NCBI RefSeq assembly: GCF_001628715.1 | Contig: NZ_CP011120.1 | Coordinates: forward strand, 1,240,001-1,304,000 | Length of the DNA: 64,000 nucleotides | From: Acetobacter oryzifermentans | Lineage (GTDB): Bacteria > Pseudomonadota > Alphaproteobacteria > Acetobacterales > Acetobacteraceae | Direction: 5' to 3' | Translations under genes and position numbers: made by a program | Notes under the pieces: generated by a model | Seen by the model: the letters and a program-made list of their open reading frames with translations, nothing else | Told to the model about the DNA's origin: nothing | The model's database searches: none | Part shown: one piece after another, positions 28,683 through 37,498 of the stretch | Numbering within the stretch: the stretch's first letter is position 1 | Layout: each line of letters begins with the position of its first letter

Positions 28683-28700
28683 TTCTGATATAGAGAACCA

Positions 28701-29717
28701 ATGTTGTCCTCTTTAACGGACCCTGCCGGGCGGCGGATTTCTTACCTGCGTGTATCGGTAACAGACCGGTGCGACATGCGGTGCACATACTGCATGGCCG
28801 AACGCATGACATTTCTGCCGCGCTCAGATGTTCTGGATTACGATGAACTGTTGCGCCTATGCCGTGTGTTTGTGCAGCACGGTGTGCGCCGCCTGCGTAT
28901 AACAGGCGGAGAGCCTTTGGTGCGCCGTGATATTGGCCCGTTTTTTCAGGAACTGGGCACATGGCTCAAGCATTCAGATAATCGGGGCCAGTTGGAAGAG
29001 CTCACTCTTACAACCAATGGCAGCCACTTGGCCCAGTATGCGCAAACCTTGTTTGATGCAGGTGTGCGGCGTGTGAATGTAAGTTTGGATACATTGGATG
29101 AAGCTCGGTTTGCGCAAATAACCCGCCGGGGCAAACTGGCGGCTACATTAGAAGGCATACGTGCAGCGCGAGATGTCGGGCTGGCGCTGCGTATCAACAC
29201 CGTTGCTATGGCCGGTGTGAATGATGATGAATTTGATACGCTGCTGGCATGGTGTGGGGAAATAGGCGCAGATTTGTGCCTGATTGAAACCATGCCAATG
29301 GGAGACACGGGGGAAGATCGCACATCTCGCTATCTGCCATTGCTGGATGTAAAAGCTGATTTATCCAAGCGTTGGACGCTTACGCCCATTCCGGATGTTA
29401 CCGGCGGCCCGGCCCGTTACTTGCGGGTGGGAGAAACCGGCAGAAGGTTGGGGTTGATTACCCCGATGAGCCATAATTTTTGTGCAACATGCAACCGGGT
29501 GCGGTTGTCCTGCACAGGTCGGCTTTATACCTGCTTGGGGCAGGAGGATGGCGCAGATTTGCGCAGTCTGATGCGGGCTGGCGCCAATGATGCTGCACTG
29601 GAAAAAGCTATTCAGGATGCTATCGCCCGTAAACCTAAAGGGCATGATTTCCTGCTTGGCGCATCGGAAGCTGATGTTTCTGGCCCCCAACGGCATATGA
29701 GCGTTACGGGCGGGTAG
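28701..29717 (+). CDS. moaA: GTP 3',8-cyclase MoaA
   Basis: Radical SAM enzyme that, with MoaC, turns GTP into cyclic pyranopterin monophosphate, the first step of molybdenum cofactor synthesis. The 338 residues contain the N-terminal cluster motif CDMRCTYC (CxxxCxxC), the SAM-binding ITGGEPL, and the second [4Fe-4S] site CATCNRVRLSCTG near the C-terminus. The protein ends in the conserved Gly-Gly dipeptide needed for catalysis. It is 12 bases from the convergent methyltransferase gene. moeA is elsewhere in the window (4088), and no moaC is nearby. Confidence 0.96.
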   Translation: MLSSLTDPAGRRISYLRVSVTDRCDMRCTYCMAERMTFLPRSDVLDYDELLRLCRVFVQHGVRRLRITGGEPLVRRDIGPFFQELGTWLKHSDNRGQLEELTLTTNGSHLAQYAQTLFDAGVRRVNVSLDTLDEARFAQITRRGKLAATLEGIRAARDVGLALRINTVAMAGVNDDEFDTLLAWCGEIGADLCLIETMPMGDTGEDRTSRYLPLLDVKADLSKRWTLTPIPDVTGGPARYLRVGETGRRLGLITPMSHNFCATCNRVRLSCTGRLYTCLGQEDGADLRSLMRAGANDAALEKAIQDAIARKPKGHDFLLGASEADVSGPQRHMSVTGG

Positions 29718-29729
29718 AAACCTGTTTGC

Positions 29730-30605
29730 TTATGGTTTGGTTAAAGGATGGGGCTGCTGTTGCAGCACATCATGCAACGAATGTGTAAATTGCCCCGGTG
29801 TAAGCGGTTGCGGCTGATTGCCAGAGGGAGACCACGCAGCAAGTATTGCCATATGCAATGGCATGCAGAAGCTTTCTGCTTTTTCATCCTCTAGTTCATG
29901 CGCAGCGGCAGGAAACAGTAAGCGTGGCGGAATGATGCGAGAGCGTAGGGCAAGCGCATTGGTTTCTCCCGCAGCGCGTAAATCTGCCATCAATGCCCGT
30001 AAGGAGCGGTAACGCAGTTCCAGCGTTTCTGTATCCACCACCGGCAACGCAAACCCGGCCCGCTGAAGTAACGAGACACAGCTTTGTTGCGTGGGTAAGG
30101 GTGATACGCGGGGTGAAACACCATCGCTTAATGCCAGTTCAGCCATTTCCAACGCCTGCCGCAAAGGCCGTAACGTAGGTAAAATGGGAATACTGGCCAA
30201 AAAGAGCCCATCAGGCCGCAGAATAGAGCGGATTTGGTGGAATAAACCCGGCAGATCATTCACCCAATGGAGGGAAAGGCTGGCAATCACCAGATCAAAA
30301 CTGCCGGGGGCAAAAGGGAGGCGTTCTTCATCAGCGCAAAGGCTTGGGGTGGATGCGCAACGTGCCTGTGCTTCTGAAAGATCGCAGGTAATGGTTGGAA
30401 TATTTCTGCGTTTCAGCCCTTGGCAGATAATGCCCCGGCCCCCAATATCCAGTGCGCTGGAAAATGAACGCATGACATCATCCAGCCGATCCAGCAGAAT
30501 ATCTGCTGCCGCTTCCAATATGGGGGCAGTGGCGTGCTGGGTGCGGGCTGCACGTTCACGGTGCAGCCTTACAGCTTTGCGATCAAAAATTACGGGCACA
30601 TCCAT
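29730..30605 (-). CDS. NDUFAF5-like SAM methyltransferase domain protein
   Basis: A 291-residue class I SAM-dependent methyltransferase-fold protein. The N-terminus (VIFDRKAVRLHRERAAR) and the LPFAPGSFDLVIASLSLHWVNDLPG block resemble the alphaproteobacterial relatives of mitochondrial NDUFAF5, which hydroxylates an arginine of a complex I subunit. The glycine-rich SAM motif reads ALDIGGRG, slightly degenerate. The ATG at 30605 fits the family start and leaves 72 bases for divergent promoters; a start at 30674 would overlap that region. BioC-like activity is less likely since a BioC domain exists at 1906. Confidence 0.72.
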   Translation of the reverse strand: MDVPVIFDRKAVRLHRERAARTQHATAPILEAAADILLDRLDDVMRSFSSALDIGGRGIICQGLKRRNIPTITCDLSEAQARCASTPSLCADEERLPFAPGSFDLVIASLSLHWVNDLPGLFHQIRSILRPDGLFLASIPILPTLRPLRQALEMAELALSDGVSPRVSPLPTQQSCVSLLQRAGFALPVVDTETLELRYRSLRALMADLRAAGETNALALRSRIIPPRLLFPAAAHELEDEKAESFCMPLHMAILAAWSPSGNQPQPLTPGQFTHSLHDVLQQQPHPLTKP

Positions 30606-30677
30606 TTTAGAACATGTGCGTGCTTCCCTGCGGTTTGCCAAGGATAGAGGCCGGGAAATTTTGTGTGAACCCATGAA

Positions 30678-31445
30678 ATGCAAGTGAAAATACACAAACT
30701 GGGCGCGGTTTTGATGGATATTTTGTATCCGCCAAGTTGCATATTATGTGGGGCAGACGTGGCGCAGCAGGGGGCAGCCTGCGTTTCCTGCTTTGGTCGC
30801 CTACAATCAATTAGCCGCCCATTTTGTGATGCTTGTGCAGCGCCTCAGCCCTCGCAGGAAAGTTTGGGGCATACGGGGTTGTGCGCTGCGTGTGAGCAGC
30901 AGCATCCTGCATGGCAACATGCGCGGGCGGCTTTTGTTTATACGGCGGCCGCCAGAGATCTCATTTTACAGCTAAAGTATGCAGATAGAACAGAAAACGC
31001 TCGTTTTCTGGCGCAACGTATGATGCAGATAGGGCAAGATATTCTGCGGCCAGATGTGTTGCTGGTGCCCGTGCCTGTGCATAGGTGGCGGCTGCTCCGG
31101 CGTCGTTACAATCAGGCGGCACTGCTGGCGGCTGAGGTGGCGCGCGTAAAGCATTTACAGGTGCTGCCTGATGCCCTTGTGCGTACGCGCGCCACAACAA
31201 AATTAGCTGGATTTTCCCGCAAGGAACGGCAGCAGGAAATGCAAAGCGCCATTACATTTAGGCCCAAATGGCAGCAAAAACTGCACGGACGTTCTGTTGT
31301 GTTGGTGGATGATATGCTCACAACAGGCGCTACAGCTACGGCCTGTGTGCAGGCATTAAGGCAGGCCGGGGTGCTGGATGTCAGTCTTTTAGTGGCGGGG
31401 CTGGTGCCTGCGCGGCCAGAAGTTGATATAAACCTTCCAGAATAG
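30678..31445 (+). CDS. comF: ComF-family phosphoribosyltransferase-like protein
   Basis: A 255-residue protein of the ComF/GntX family, linked to DNA uptake in some bacteria and otherwise unknown. The N-terminal part has paired cysteines (CILCG, CVSC, CDAC, CAAC) that probably bind zinc. The C-terminal half is a type I phosphoribosyltransferase fold with the PRPP loop VVLVDDMLTTGAT. It is divergent from the methyltransferase gene and 43 bases ahead of grxC. The order comF-grxC-DUF1178 recurs in alphaproteobacteria. A later start at 30714 (MDILYPP) is possible. Confidence 0.87.
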   Translation: MQVKIHKLGAVLMDILYPPSCILCGADVAQQGAACVSCFGRLQSISRPFCDACAAPQPSQESLGHTGLCAACEQQHPAWQHARAAFVYTAAARDLILQLKYADRTENARFLAQRMMQIGQDILRPDVLLVPVPVHRWRLLRRRYNQAALLAAEVARVKHLQVLPDALVRTRATTKLAGFSRKERQQEMQSAITFRPKWQQKLHGRSVVLVDDMLTTGATATACVQALRQAGVLDVSLLVAGLVPARPEVDINLPE

Positions 31446-31488
31446 ATGTGCGGTGTAAAAACCGGACTTACCAAAACACAGAAGGAAA

Positions 31489-31761
31489 ATGTTTATGCCT
31501 GAAATCGAAATTTACACGCAGCCGGGATGCCCTTTTTGCATGCGGGCCGTTACATTGCTGGAACGCAAAAAGGTGCCGTTCAAGGAAATTAACGCTCCTC
31601 GTGGCACGCAAGCACGTGAAGATGCCATCCGCCGCTCTGGTGGCAGCACAACTGTACCGCAGGTTTTTGTAGGAGATCGGTGCTTGGGCGGATGTGATGA
31701 TCTGATGTCACTAGAGCGCCAAGGCAAGCTGGATGCAGCTCTGGGCTTGGGTGAAAACTGA
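31489..31761 (+). CDS. grxC: Glutaredoxin 3 (GrxC)
   Basis: Dithiol glutaredoxin that reduces disulfides and glutathione mixed disulfides. The 90 residues have the CPFC active site at 15-18, the cis-proline motif TVPQVFV and the glutathione-binding GGCDDL. Two possible ATGs, at 31489 and 31495, share the AAGGA site; the second has better spacing and would give 88 residues. It sits between comF and DUF1178 on one strand. Confidence 0.94.
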   Translation: MFMPEIEIYTQPGCPFCMRAVTLLERKKVPFKEINAPRGTQAREDAIRRSGGSTTVPQVFVGDRCLGGCDDLMSLERQGKLDAALGLGEN

Positions 31762-31781
31762 AAGGTAGGAGGTAAAAGCGG

Positions 31782-32264
31782 ATGATCTGTTATCAGCTCT
31801 GTTGTGCAAATGGGCATACGTTTGAAGGCTGGTATCGGGATAGCACCGCTTTTGCACGCCTGAAGCAGGAAAACCTGTTGAGCTGCGCCATTTGTGGCAC
31901 GGCTAAGGTAGAGCAGGCCCTTATGGCACCCGCTATTGTAAAGGGTCGCTCGCATCTGAAACAAAAGGAACCTTCCAAACCCGAAGCAATGTCACAACAA
32001 CCCGAAGCGCCGCCTGCACCGCAACAGTTAGAACCCGTAGTGTCAGATAATCTGATAAGCGCTTTGCGCCAGATCAGAGCCGCGGTGGAAGAAAACTGCG
32101 AAAACGTAGGTTCCAATTTTGCGGATGAAGCCCTGCGTATTCATTATGGAGAAGCGCCAGAACGCAGTATCTATGGAGATATGACGGCATCAGAGCGCGA
32201 AATGCTGGAAGATGAAGGGGTTGATGTGCTGCCGCTTCCGTGGGTACGCAAGACCGACAGCTAA
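31782..32264 (+). CDS. DUF1178 family protein
   Basis: A 160-residue conserved alphaproteobacterial protein of unknown function. The N-terminus has a zinc-ribbon-like pair of cysteine motifs (MICYQLCCANGHTFEGW and LSCAICG). A proline/glutamine-rich linker (about 65-85) follows, then a helical domain ending YGDMTASEREMLEDEGVDVLPLP, a block typical of DUF1178. It follows grxC by 20 bases with a GTAGGAGG site before the ATG, so it is probably co-transcribed with comF-grxC. Confidence 0.85.
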   Translation: MICYQLCCANGHTFEGWYRDSTAFARLKQENLLSCAICGTAKVEQALMAPAIVKGRSHLKQKEPSKPEAMSQQPEAPPAPQQLEPVVSDNLISALRQIRAAVEENCENVGSNFADEALRIHYGEAPERSIYGDMTASEREMLEDEGVDVLPLPWVRKTDS

Positions 32265-32395
32265 TTTTTCTGGGTTGTCGGAACAGTATTGGGGGTGGCA
32301 GGCAGGGGTTACGGTGCCCAAATTAACAGGGCAAACCAGCCGGTTACGTAAAAATTATATGTTGGCAACAGGGCTGGGCGAAGGAGAAAGAGAGC

Positions 32396-32908
32396 ATGAA
32401 AAACTTCATGGCGCGCGGCGCTCAAACCGGAATTAGGGCTTTTTTTCTTTCGTCCGTATTAGGCATATCTGCCGCGCTGCTTCCTGCAATCTCTCAGCCT
32501 GCCATGGCAGATTCTGTTGCCTTGGGGGATGAAAGCAGCCTGATGGGTTACTGGCTGAGCCAAGACCATGACGGCGTTTTTAAGATTGAAAAATGTGGGG
32601 AAACTGTTTGCGGTCGATTGATTGGCTTACGCTACGATGGCACGAATGTTCCCAAGGGGCATGATGGAAAAACCGAGTGTAACCTCTTGATGCTAACGGA
32701 TTTTCGTCCGCTGAAAGATGAAAAAAACAAGTGGGAAGGGAATATTCTGGACCCCGATAGTGGCCATAAGTATGACGCTCGGATCTGGTCTCCCCAGTCT
32801 GGTGTGCTGAAACTGCGCGGTTATTTAGGCCTGCCCATTTTTGGTGAAACCCAGACATGGACACGGTATTCCGGCCCGCCAATGGGGCCTGTCTGCAAGA
32901 TGCCCTGA
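32396..32908 (+). CDS. DUF2147 family secreted protein
   Basis: A 170-residue exported protein. A long signal peptide with a hydrophobic core (about 15-35) ends near AMADS. The mature domain matches DUF2147: MGYWLSQDHDGVFKIEKCGETVCGRLIGL at the start and ILDPDSGHKYDARIW, LKLRGYLGLPIFGETQTWTR at the end, with two close cysteines that may form a disulfide. Function is unknown; the family is widespread in proteobacterial periplasm. GGAGAAAGAGAG precedes the ATG. It lies 31 bases before the lactonase gene and may be in its operon. Confidence 0.83.
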   Translation: MKNFMARGAQTGIRAFFLSSVLGISAALLPAISQPAMADSVALGDESSLMGYWLSQDHDGVFKIEKCGETVCGRLIGLRYDGTNVPKGHDGKTECNLLMLTDFRPLKDEKNKWEGNILDPDSGHKYDARIWSPQSGVLKLRGYLGLPIFGETQTWTRYSGPPMGPVCKMP

Positions 32909-32939
32909 GCATACGCGCATTAAGGAGAAAAACAGGATT

Positions 32940-34202
32940 ATGAGCGGCTCGTTTTCGCGTCGTGCTTTCGGGCTGGGTGGTCTGGCGTGTGGTTTTTTGG
33001 GAAGCACCTATGTGCGGGCAGACGATAACACGCCTGTAACCGATACACAGGATGCCGCAACGCCACCATCGCCAGAGCGTATTTTATGTTATGTAGGCGG
33101 CTATACGCAGCACGGGCCGCCGGGTGGCAATGGGGATGGCATTACGGTTTTTGAAATGAACCGTAAAACAGGTTCTCTCAACCATCTGAATACATTTACA
33201 GATGTTGCCAGCCCTTCTTTTATCGCATTTTCTCCGGATAAGCGTTTTCTTTACGCCGTTAACGAAATCAATGATTTTGAAGGAAAAAACACCGGAGCCG
33301 TCACGGCTTTTTCGGTAGATCATGGCACGGGCGCGTTAACAAAGCTGAATACCGTTTCTTCTGGTGGGGCAGATCCGGCGCATCTGAGCGTCCATCCCTC
33401 TGGTAAATACGTTATGGTGGCCAACTATACGGGTGGGAATTTTGCACTGTTGCGCGTGCAAAAAGATGGTTCCTTGGGGCCGATGACAACTCTCATCCAC
33501 AATACTGGCCCACGTATGCCAGATCGGGCTTCGGATAATCCGCCGGGTAACTTTGCAATAAGTGACCACTCAGGCTCTCACCCACATATGATCCATGCAG
33601 ACCCATCCGGCCGCTTTGTGGCAGTGGCAGATGCCGGGTTGGATAGAATGTATGTGTATGGGATCAATCTGGATACGGGGCGTCTGTTCCCGGCCAAAAA
33701 GCCGTTTACCACCATGACAGCGGGCTCCGCCCCGCGGCATTTTCAGTTTTCTGCGGATGGCGCGCGGCTGTACATTCTGTGCGAACAGGATTCCAAAGTT
33801 GTGGTGGCAAATTTTGATGCCAAAACAGGAGATATTGCACCGCAACAGGCCGTAAGTAGCTTAACCGCACACTTCCGGGGGAGCACGCTGGCTGCGGGCA
33901 TTCTGTTCTCACCCGATGAGCATTTTCTTTACGTCTCTAACCGCTTGGGCGATTCTCTGGCTGTGTTTCAGGTGGCGCAGGATGGTGGCCTAACATTGGT
34001 GGATGAAATCTGGACACATGCCGATTACGGGCGGGCGCTCAAATTTGATCCTACTGGCAGCTATTTATACGTGGCCAACCAGCGGAGTGATTCCATTACA
34101 TCTTTCCGGGTAGATAAAACCACCGGCAAGATTGGCTTTACGTGGGATTTTACACCCATTGGCAGCCCAACCTGCTTTGAGTTTCTGACGCTTCCTGCTT
34201 AA
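32940..34202 (+). CDS. Lactonase-family seven-bladed beta-propeller, Tat-exported (6-phosphogluconolactonase-like)
   Basis: A 420-residue protein of the Pgl/YbhE lactonase family (PF10282 type). The N-terminus has a twin-arginine signal (SRRAFGLGG, then a hydrophobic stretch to about residue 25), so it is probably folded before export to the periplasm. That would separate it from cytosolic 6-phosphogluconolactonase and suggests action on sugar lactones made by membrane dehydrogenases, which acetic acid bacteria make in quantity; this is inference. Repeated propeller blades such as PSFIAFSPDKRFLYAVNE and SPDEHFLYVSNRLGDSLAVF are visible. The ATG at 32940 has AAGGAG eight bases upstream. Confidence 0.83.
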   Translation: MSGSFSRRAFGLGGLACGFLGSTYVRADDNTPVTDTQDAATPPSPERILCYVGGYTQHGPPGGNGDGITVFEMNRKTGSLNHLNTFTDVASPSFIAFSPDKRFLYAVNEINDFEGKNTGAVTAFSVDHGTGALTKLNTVSSGGADPAHLSVHPSGKYVMVANYTGGNFALLRVQKDGSLGPMTTLIHNTGPRMPDRASDNPPGNFAISDHSGSHPHMIHADPSGRFVAVADAGLDRMYVYGINLDTGRLFPAKKPFTTMTAGSAPRHFQFSADGARLYILCEQDSKVVVANFDAKTGDIAPQQAVSSLTAHFRGSTLAAGILFSPDEHFLYVSNRLGDSLAVFQVAQDGGLTLVDEIWTHADYGRALKFDPTGSYLYVANQRSDSITSFRVDKTTGKIGFTWDFTPIGSPTCFEFLTLPA

Positions 34203-34229
34203 CATATTGTGTAAGAAAGCGTCAGAAAC
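34181..34229 (+). repeat. 13-base inverted repeat across the lactonase stop codon
   Basis: GTTTCTGACGCTT (34181-34193) and AAGCGTCAGAAAC (34217-34229) are perfect reverse complements. CTTA/TAAG extends the pairing inside. The left arm codes the last residues of the protein. It could fold at the mRNA 3' end; no T run follows directly. Confidence 0.7.
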
Positions 34230-34231
34230 AC

Positions 34232-34268
34232 ACTGATATTAAAGGTAAATTCTATATCAGTCTTTTTT
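34232..34268 (+). terminator. Terminator of the lactonase gene
   Basis: ACTGATAT (34232-34239) and ATATCAGT (34254-34261) form an eight-base stem followed by CTTTTTT. It overlaps the last bases of the convergent ubiG. Confidence 0.65.
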
Positions 34269-34997
34269 GAAGGCAGCGATGTAGTTAATGCCCAAGTCCT
34301 GCGTTTCTTTCCAGCTGCCAATGCCGGGGGCCATGCCAGAAATGGCAACCATCCGCAGGCCAGCGGCGCGGGCATAGCGCCCCAGTTCGGAAGGCTGGAT
34401 AAACTTGCGCCATTCGTGTGTGCCAACAGGTAGCAGGCGCAGCAAATATTCCGCCCCAATCTTGCCGACAGCCAAGGAGCGCAGGGTGCGGTTCATGGTA
34501 GAAACAATGATTGTGCCATTGGCATCTACAAGTTGAGCCAGCATAACCATAAATGCTTCAGGATCAGTCACATGCTCTATAATTTCTAAAGCCATTACAG
34601 CATCAAACTTGGCGTGTTCGGCCACCAGTTCTTCCGCGCTGCCTTGGCGATAATGGAGCGTGCCAGAACCGGCAGGAAGCGGGTTGGCTTCCAGATGCGC
34701 CTGTGCAGCGGCAATACCATTGGCCGATGCATCCAGCCCCAATACGTTATATCCGGCTTTTGCCAGGGCTTCACTAGCCAGCCCCGCGCCACAGCCAATA
34801 TCCAGCACATGCGGCTTGCGTGATTTGCGGCCACGCAGGGGCAGGTGGCGGCTGGCCCATTCAATCCGCAGGCCGTTCATGGCATGAAGGGGGCGCATGG
34901 GGCCTGTTGGATCCCACCACTTGTCTGCCAGAGCACTAAAGCGGGCAATTTCCTCGGAAGAAACAGAGGAAGGCGCTTCCTCTCGGGTGGCGTGCAT
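34257..34997 (-). CDS. ubiG: Ubiquinone biosynthesis O-methyltransferase UbiG
   Basis: SAM-dependent enzyme that performs both O-methylations in ubiquinone synthesis; ubiquinone is the electron acceptor of the membrane dehydrogenases and of Mqo here. The 246 residues show FSALADKWWDPTGPMRPLHAMNGLR, SAM motif I VLDIGCGAGL, EIIEHVTDPEAF and the C-terminal NYIAAFKK typical of UbiG. The ATG at 34997 follows AGGAAAGGA and matches the family; the longer frame into the lysC leader is rejected. It is divergent from lysC, with 172 bases between. Confidence 0.94.
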   Translation of the reverse strand: MHATREEAPSSVSSEEIARFSALADKWWDPTGPMRPLHAMNGLRIEWASRHLPLRGRKSRKPHVLDIGCGAGLASEALAKAGYNVLGLDASANGIAAAQAHLEANPLPAGSGTLHYRQGSAEELVAEHAKFDAVMALEIIEHVTDPEAFMVMLAQLVDANGTIIVSTMNRTLRSLAVGKIGAEYLLRLLPVGTHEWRKFIQPSELGRYARAAGLRMVAISGMAPGIGSWKETQDLGINYIAAFKKD

Positions 34998-35169
34998 ACA
35001 ACAAATTCCTTTCCTGCTGGTCTCCCCGCTGGACGAAAGGGGGCCGGGAGAGGTATGTGACGCGGCTTGTGAAGCAGCGCAACCGTTCCCATGCGTCTTT
35101 TCCGCTATGCAGGTGGCGGGAAGGGCTGGTGCAATGCGTTTTACGGCCTGTTTGGTGGAGAATAAAGCT

Positions 35170-36423
35170 ATGTCCGGTTCCGCACCCCGGATCGTCATGA
35201 AATTCGGCGGGACATCCGTGGGGGATCTTGACCGTATCAGAGCCGTGGCCGAGCGCGTCAAAAAACAGAAAGACGCAGGCTGCGATGTGCTGGTGGTTGT
35301 TTCAGCCATGGCAGGAGAAACCAACCGGCTGGTTGGGTTCTGTCAGTCTCTTTCTCCTTTGTATGATGCGCGCGAATACGATGCCGTTGTGGCAACGGGT
35401 GAGCAGGTAACCAGTGGTTTGCTGGCCATTGCCTTGCAAAAGCTTGGCGTGCCTTCGCGCTCCTTTGCCGGGTGGCAGGTGCCCATTCTTACGGATTCCC
35501 TGCACGGCAAGGCCAGCCTCGATTCGATAGATGGCGCGCGTCTGCTGGGCAGCATGGCCGATGGTATGGTGCCGGTTGTGGCAGGCTTTCAGGGTGTTGG
35601 GCCGGATGGCCGCGTAACCACGTTGGGGCGCGGTGGCTCAGATACATCTGCCGTGGCGCTTGCCGCTGCCATTAAGGCGGATCGGTGCGATATCTACACG
35701 GACGTGGACGGTATTTACACCACAGACCCCAGAATCGTGCCCAAGGCGCGCAAGCTGGACAAAATTACGTATGAAGAAATGCTGGAGCTGGCATCTGTTG
35801 GCGCCAAGGTGCTGCAAACACGCAGTGTAGGCCTTGCCATGCGCGAGCGTGTGCGTGTGCAGGTGCTTTCCAGCTTTGAAGATGGCCCCGCAGTTACGGA
35901 AGGTCACCTTCCCGGCTCTATGGTGGTGGATGAGGACGAAATCGTGGAAAAGAAACTGGTCACCGGCATTGCCTACTCCCGTGATGAAGCCAAACTGTCG
36001 GTTCGGCGTATTCCTGACCGTCCGGGCATTGCGGCGGCAATTTTTGGCCCATTGAGCGAAGCCAATGTGAATGTGGACATGATTGTGCAGAGCACCGGCG
36101 CAGATGGCACCACAAACATGACCTTCACCACCAGCAAGACCGATCTGCCACGCGCTATCAGCATTCTGGAAAGCGTGCGCGGCGCTGTGCAGTATGAAGA
36201 ACTGCAAACAGACCCGGATATCGTAAAGGTGAGTGTGGTGGGCAGTGGCATGCGTTCCCATGCAGGTGTTGCCAGCACCATGTTCCGCACGCTGTCTGAA
36301 CGCTCCATCAACATTCAGGCCATCTCTACCAGTGAAATCAAGGTTTCCGTGCTGGTAGCCGCAGAATATGCCGAACTGGCAGTGCGTGCGCTGCACACGG
36401 CCTATGGTCTTGATGATGTCTGA
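35170..36423 (+). CDS. lysC: Aspartate kinase LysC
   Basis: Phosphorylates aspartate, the first step to lysine, diaminopimelate, threonine and methionine. The 417 residues start with the ATP-site KFGGTSVG (about 11-18). They continue with the substrate segments LGRGGSDTSAVALAAAI and DVDGIYTTDPR, and end with two ACT domains (IPDRPGIAAAIFGPLSE and GMRSHAGVASTMFRTLSE) that usually bind lysine and/or threonine as feedback inhibitors. The ATG at 35170 has GGAG nine bases upstream; the open frame further upstream is not family-like. It overlaps the next gene by eight bases. Confidence 0.95.
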   Translation: MSGSAPRIVMKFGGTSVGDLDRIRAVAERVKKQKDAGCDVLVVVSAMAGETNRLVGFCQSLSPLYDAREYDAVVATGEQVTSGLLAIALQKLGVPSRSFAGWQVPILTDSLHGKASLDSIDGARLLGSMADGMVPVVAGFQGVGPDGRVTTLGRGGSDTSAVALAAAIKADRCDIYTDVDGIYTTDPRIVPKARKLDKITYEEMLELASVGAKVLQTRSVGLAMRERVRVQVLSSFEDGPAVTEGHLPGSMVVDEDEIVEKKLVTGIAYSRDEAKLSVRRIPDRPGIAAAIFGPLSEANVNVDMIVQSTGADGTTNMTFTTSKTDLPRAISILESVRGAVQYEELQTDPDIVKVSVVGSGMRSHAGVASTMFRTLSERSINIQAISTSEIKVSVLVAAEYAELAVRALHTAYGLDDV

Positions 36424-37498
36424 TATTGCAAGCAGCCTGAATCCCGCTCCAACGTCTGAAGAATGGCAGCGCGCCCGCACGCGGTTGGATAAGTTGTGGC
36501 AAAGGGGGGCGGATTTTCTGGGCACGCCTTATGCTATTTTGGCTGGGGCAATGTCTTGGGTGAGTGAACGCCACCTTGTATCCGCCATTTCCAATGCAGG
36601 TGGGTTTGGTGTGATTGCCTGTGGTGCTATGGAACCAGCCCGTTTGGCTGAGGAAATTGCCGCCACCCGTGCGCTGACAGATCGCCCTTTTGGCGTAAAT
36701 CTGATTACCATGCACCCTCAGTTGGATGAGCTGGTGCAGGTGTGTCTGGATGCCAAGGTGGGCCATATTGTGCTGGCAGGTGGTATCCCGCCCAGCGCCG
36801 CCATTAAGGCCGCCAAGGATGGTGGTGCCAAGGTTATTGGCTTTGCCCCTGCATTGGTGTTGGCCAAGCGGCTGATCAAGATGGGTGTGGATGCGCTGGT
36901 CATTGAAGGTGCAGAAGCAGGTGGTCATATCGGCCCCGTTTCCCTGACTGTGCTGGCGCAGGAAATTCTGCCGCATATCCAGAACGTGCCGGTTTTTGTG
37001 GCTGGCGGCCTTGGTCGTGGTGATGCGCTTGTTTCCTATTTGGAGCAGGGCGCTGCTGGTGGCCAGTTTGGTACACGTTTTGCTGCGGCAGAGGAAAGCA
37101 TTGCCCACGAAAACTTTAAAAAAGCTTTTGTGCGGGCCAATGCGCGTGATGCTACGACCTCGGTTCAGCTTGATGAACGCTTTCCGGTTATTCCGGTGCG
37201 GGCCATCAGCAATGAGGGCGGGCGTAAATTTGTGGCGCATCAGGCCGATGTTATCCGCCGCTTTCAGGCGGGTGATCTCACGCGTGAAGATGCACAACTG
37301 GAAATCGAACATTTCTGGGCGGGTGCCTTGCGGCGTGCGGTTATTGATGGAGATGTAGAAGAAGGCTCTGTTATGGCCGGGCAATCTGTTGGCATGGTAA
37401 AATCTGTGCAGCCGGTGGCCCAGATTATTGCTGACCTGATAGATCAGGCCGTGATAGCGCTGATCCGTCAACAACGCCGCATGGATGCTGATGGCTGA
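36416..37498 (+). CDS. Nitronate monooxygenase / FabK-like NAD(P)H-dependent flavin oxidoreductase
   Basis: A 360-residue FMN-binding TIM-barrel protein of the 2-nitropropane dioxygenase family, which includes nitronate monooxygenases and FabK enoyl-ACP reductases. GAMSWVSERHLVSAISNAGGFGVIA at the start, EGAEAGGHIGP in the middle and VAGGLGRGDA mark the FMN phosphate sites. Because fabI is present at 59416, a nitronate-detoxifying or unknown role is more likely than enoyl reduction. The start at 36416 (or 36413) lies inside the lysC 3' end; its 3' end overlaps the rodZ-like gene by 14 bases. No functional link to these neighbours is known to me. Confidence 0.8.
   Translation: MSDIASSLNPAPTSEEWQRARTRLDKLWQRGADFLGTPYAILAGAMSWVSERHLVSAISNAGGFGVIACGAMEPARLAEEIAATRALTDRPFGVNLITMHPQLDELVQVCLDAKVGHIVLAGGIPPSAAIKAAKDGGAKVIGFAPALVLAKRLIKMGVDALVIEGAEAGGHIGPVSLTVLAQEILPHIQNVPVFVAGGLGRGDALVSYLEQGAAGGQFGTRFAAAEESIAHENFKKAFVRANARDATTSVQLDERFPVIPVRAISNEGGRKFVAHQADVIRRFQAGDLTREDAQLEIEHFWAGALRRAVIDGDVEEGSVMAGQSVGMVKSVQPVAQIIADLIDQAVIALIRQQRRMDADG

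Noticed and set aside
28621-28700. Moco riboswitch before moaA
   Set aside because: Only one seven-base inverted repeat is present in 80 bases; the known motif is larger and more complex.
34897-35169. N-terminal extension of lysC overlapping the ubiG start
   Set aside because: The conserved aspartokinase start is at 35170 with a GGAG site; the extension overlaps divergent ubiG.
35638-36525. 295-codon open frame opposite lysC
   Set aside because: Low-complexity His/Gln-rich translation typical of antisense frames in GC-rich genes.
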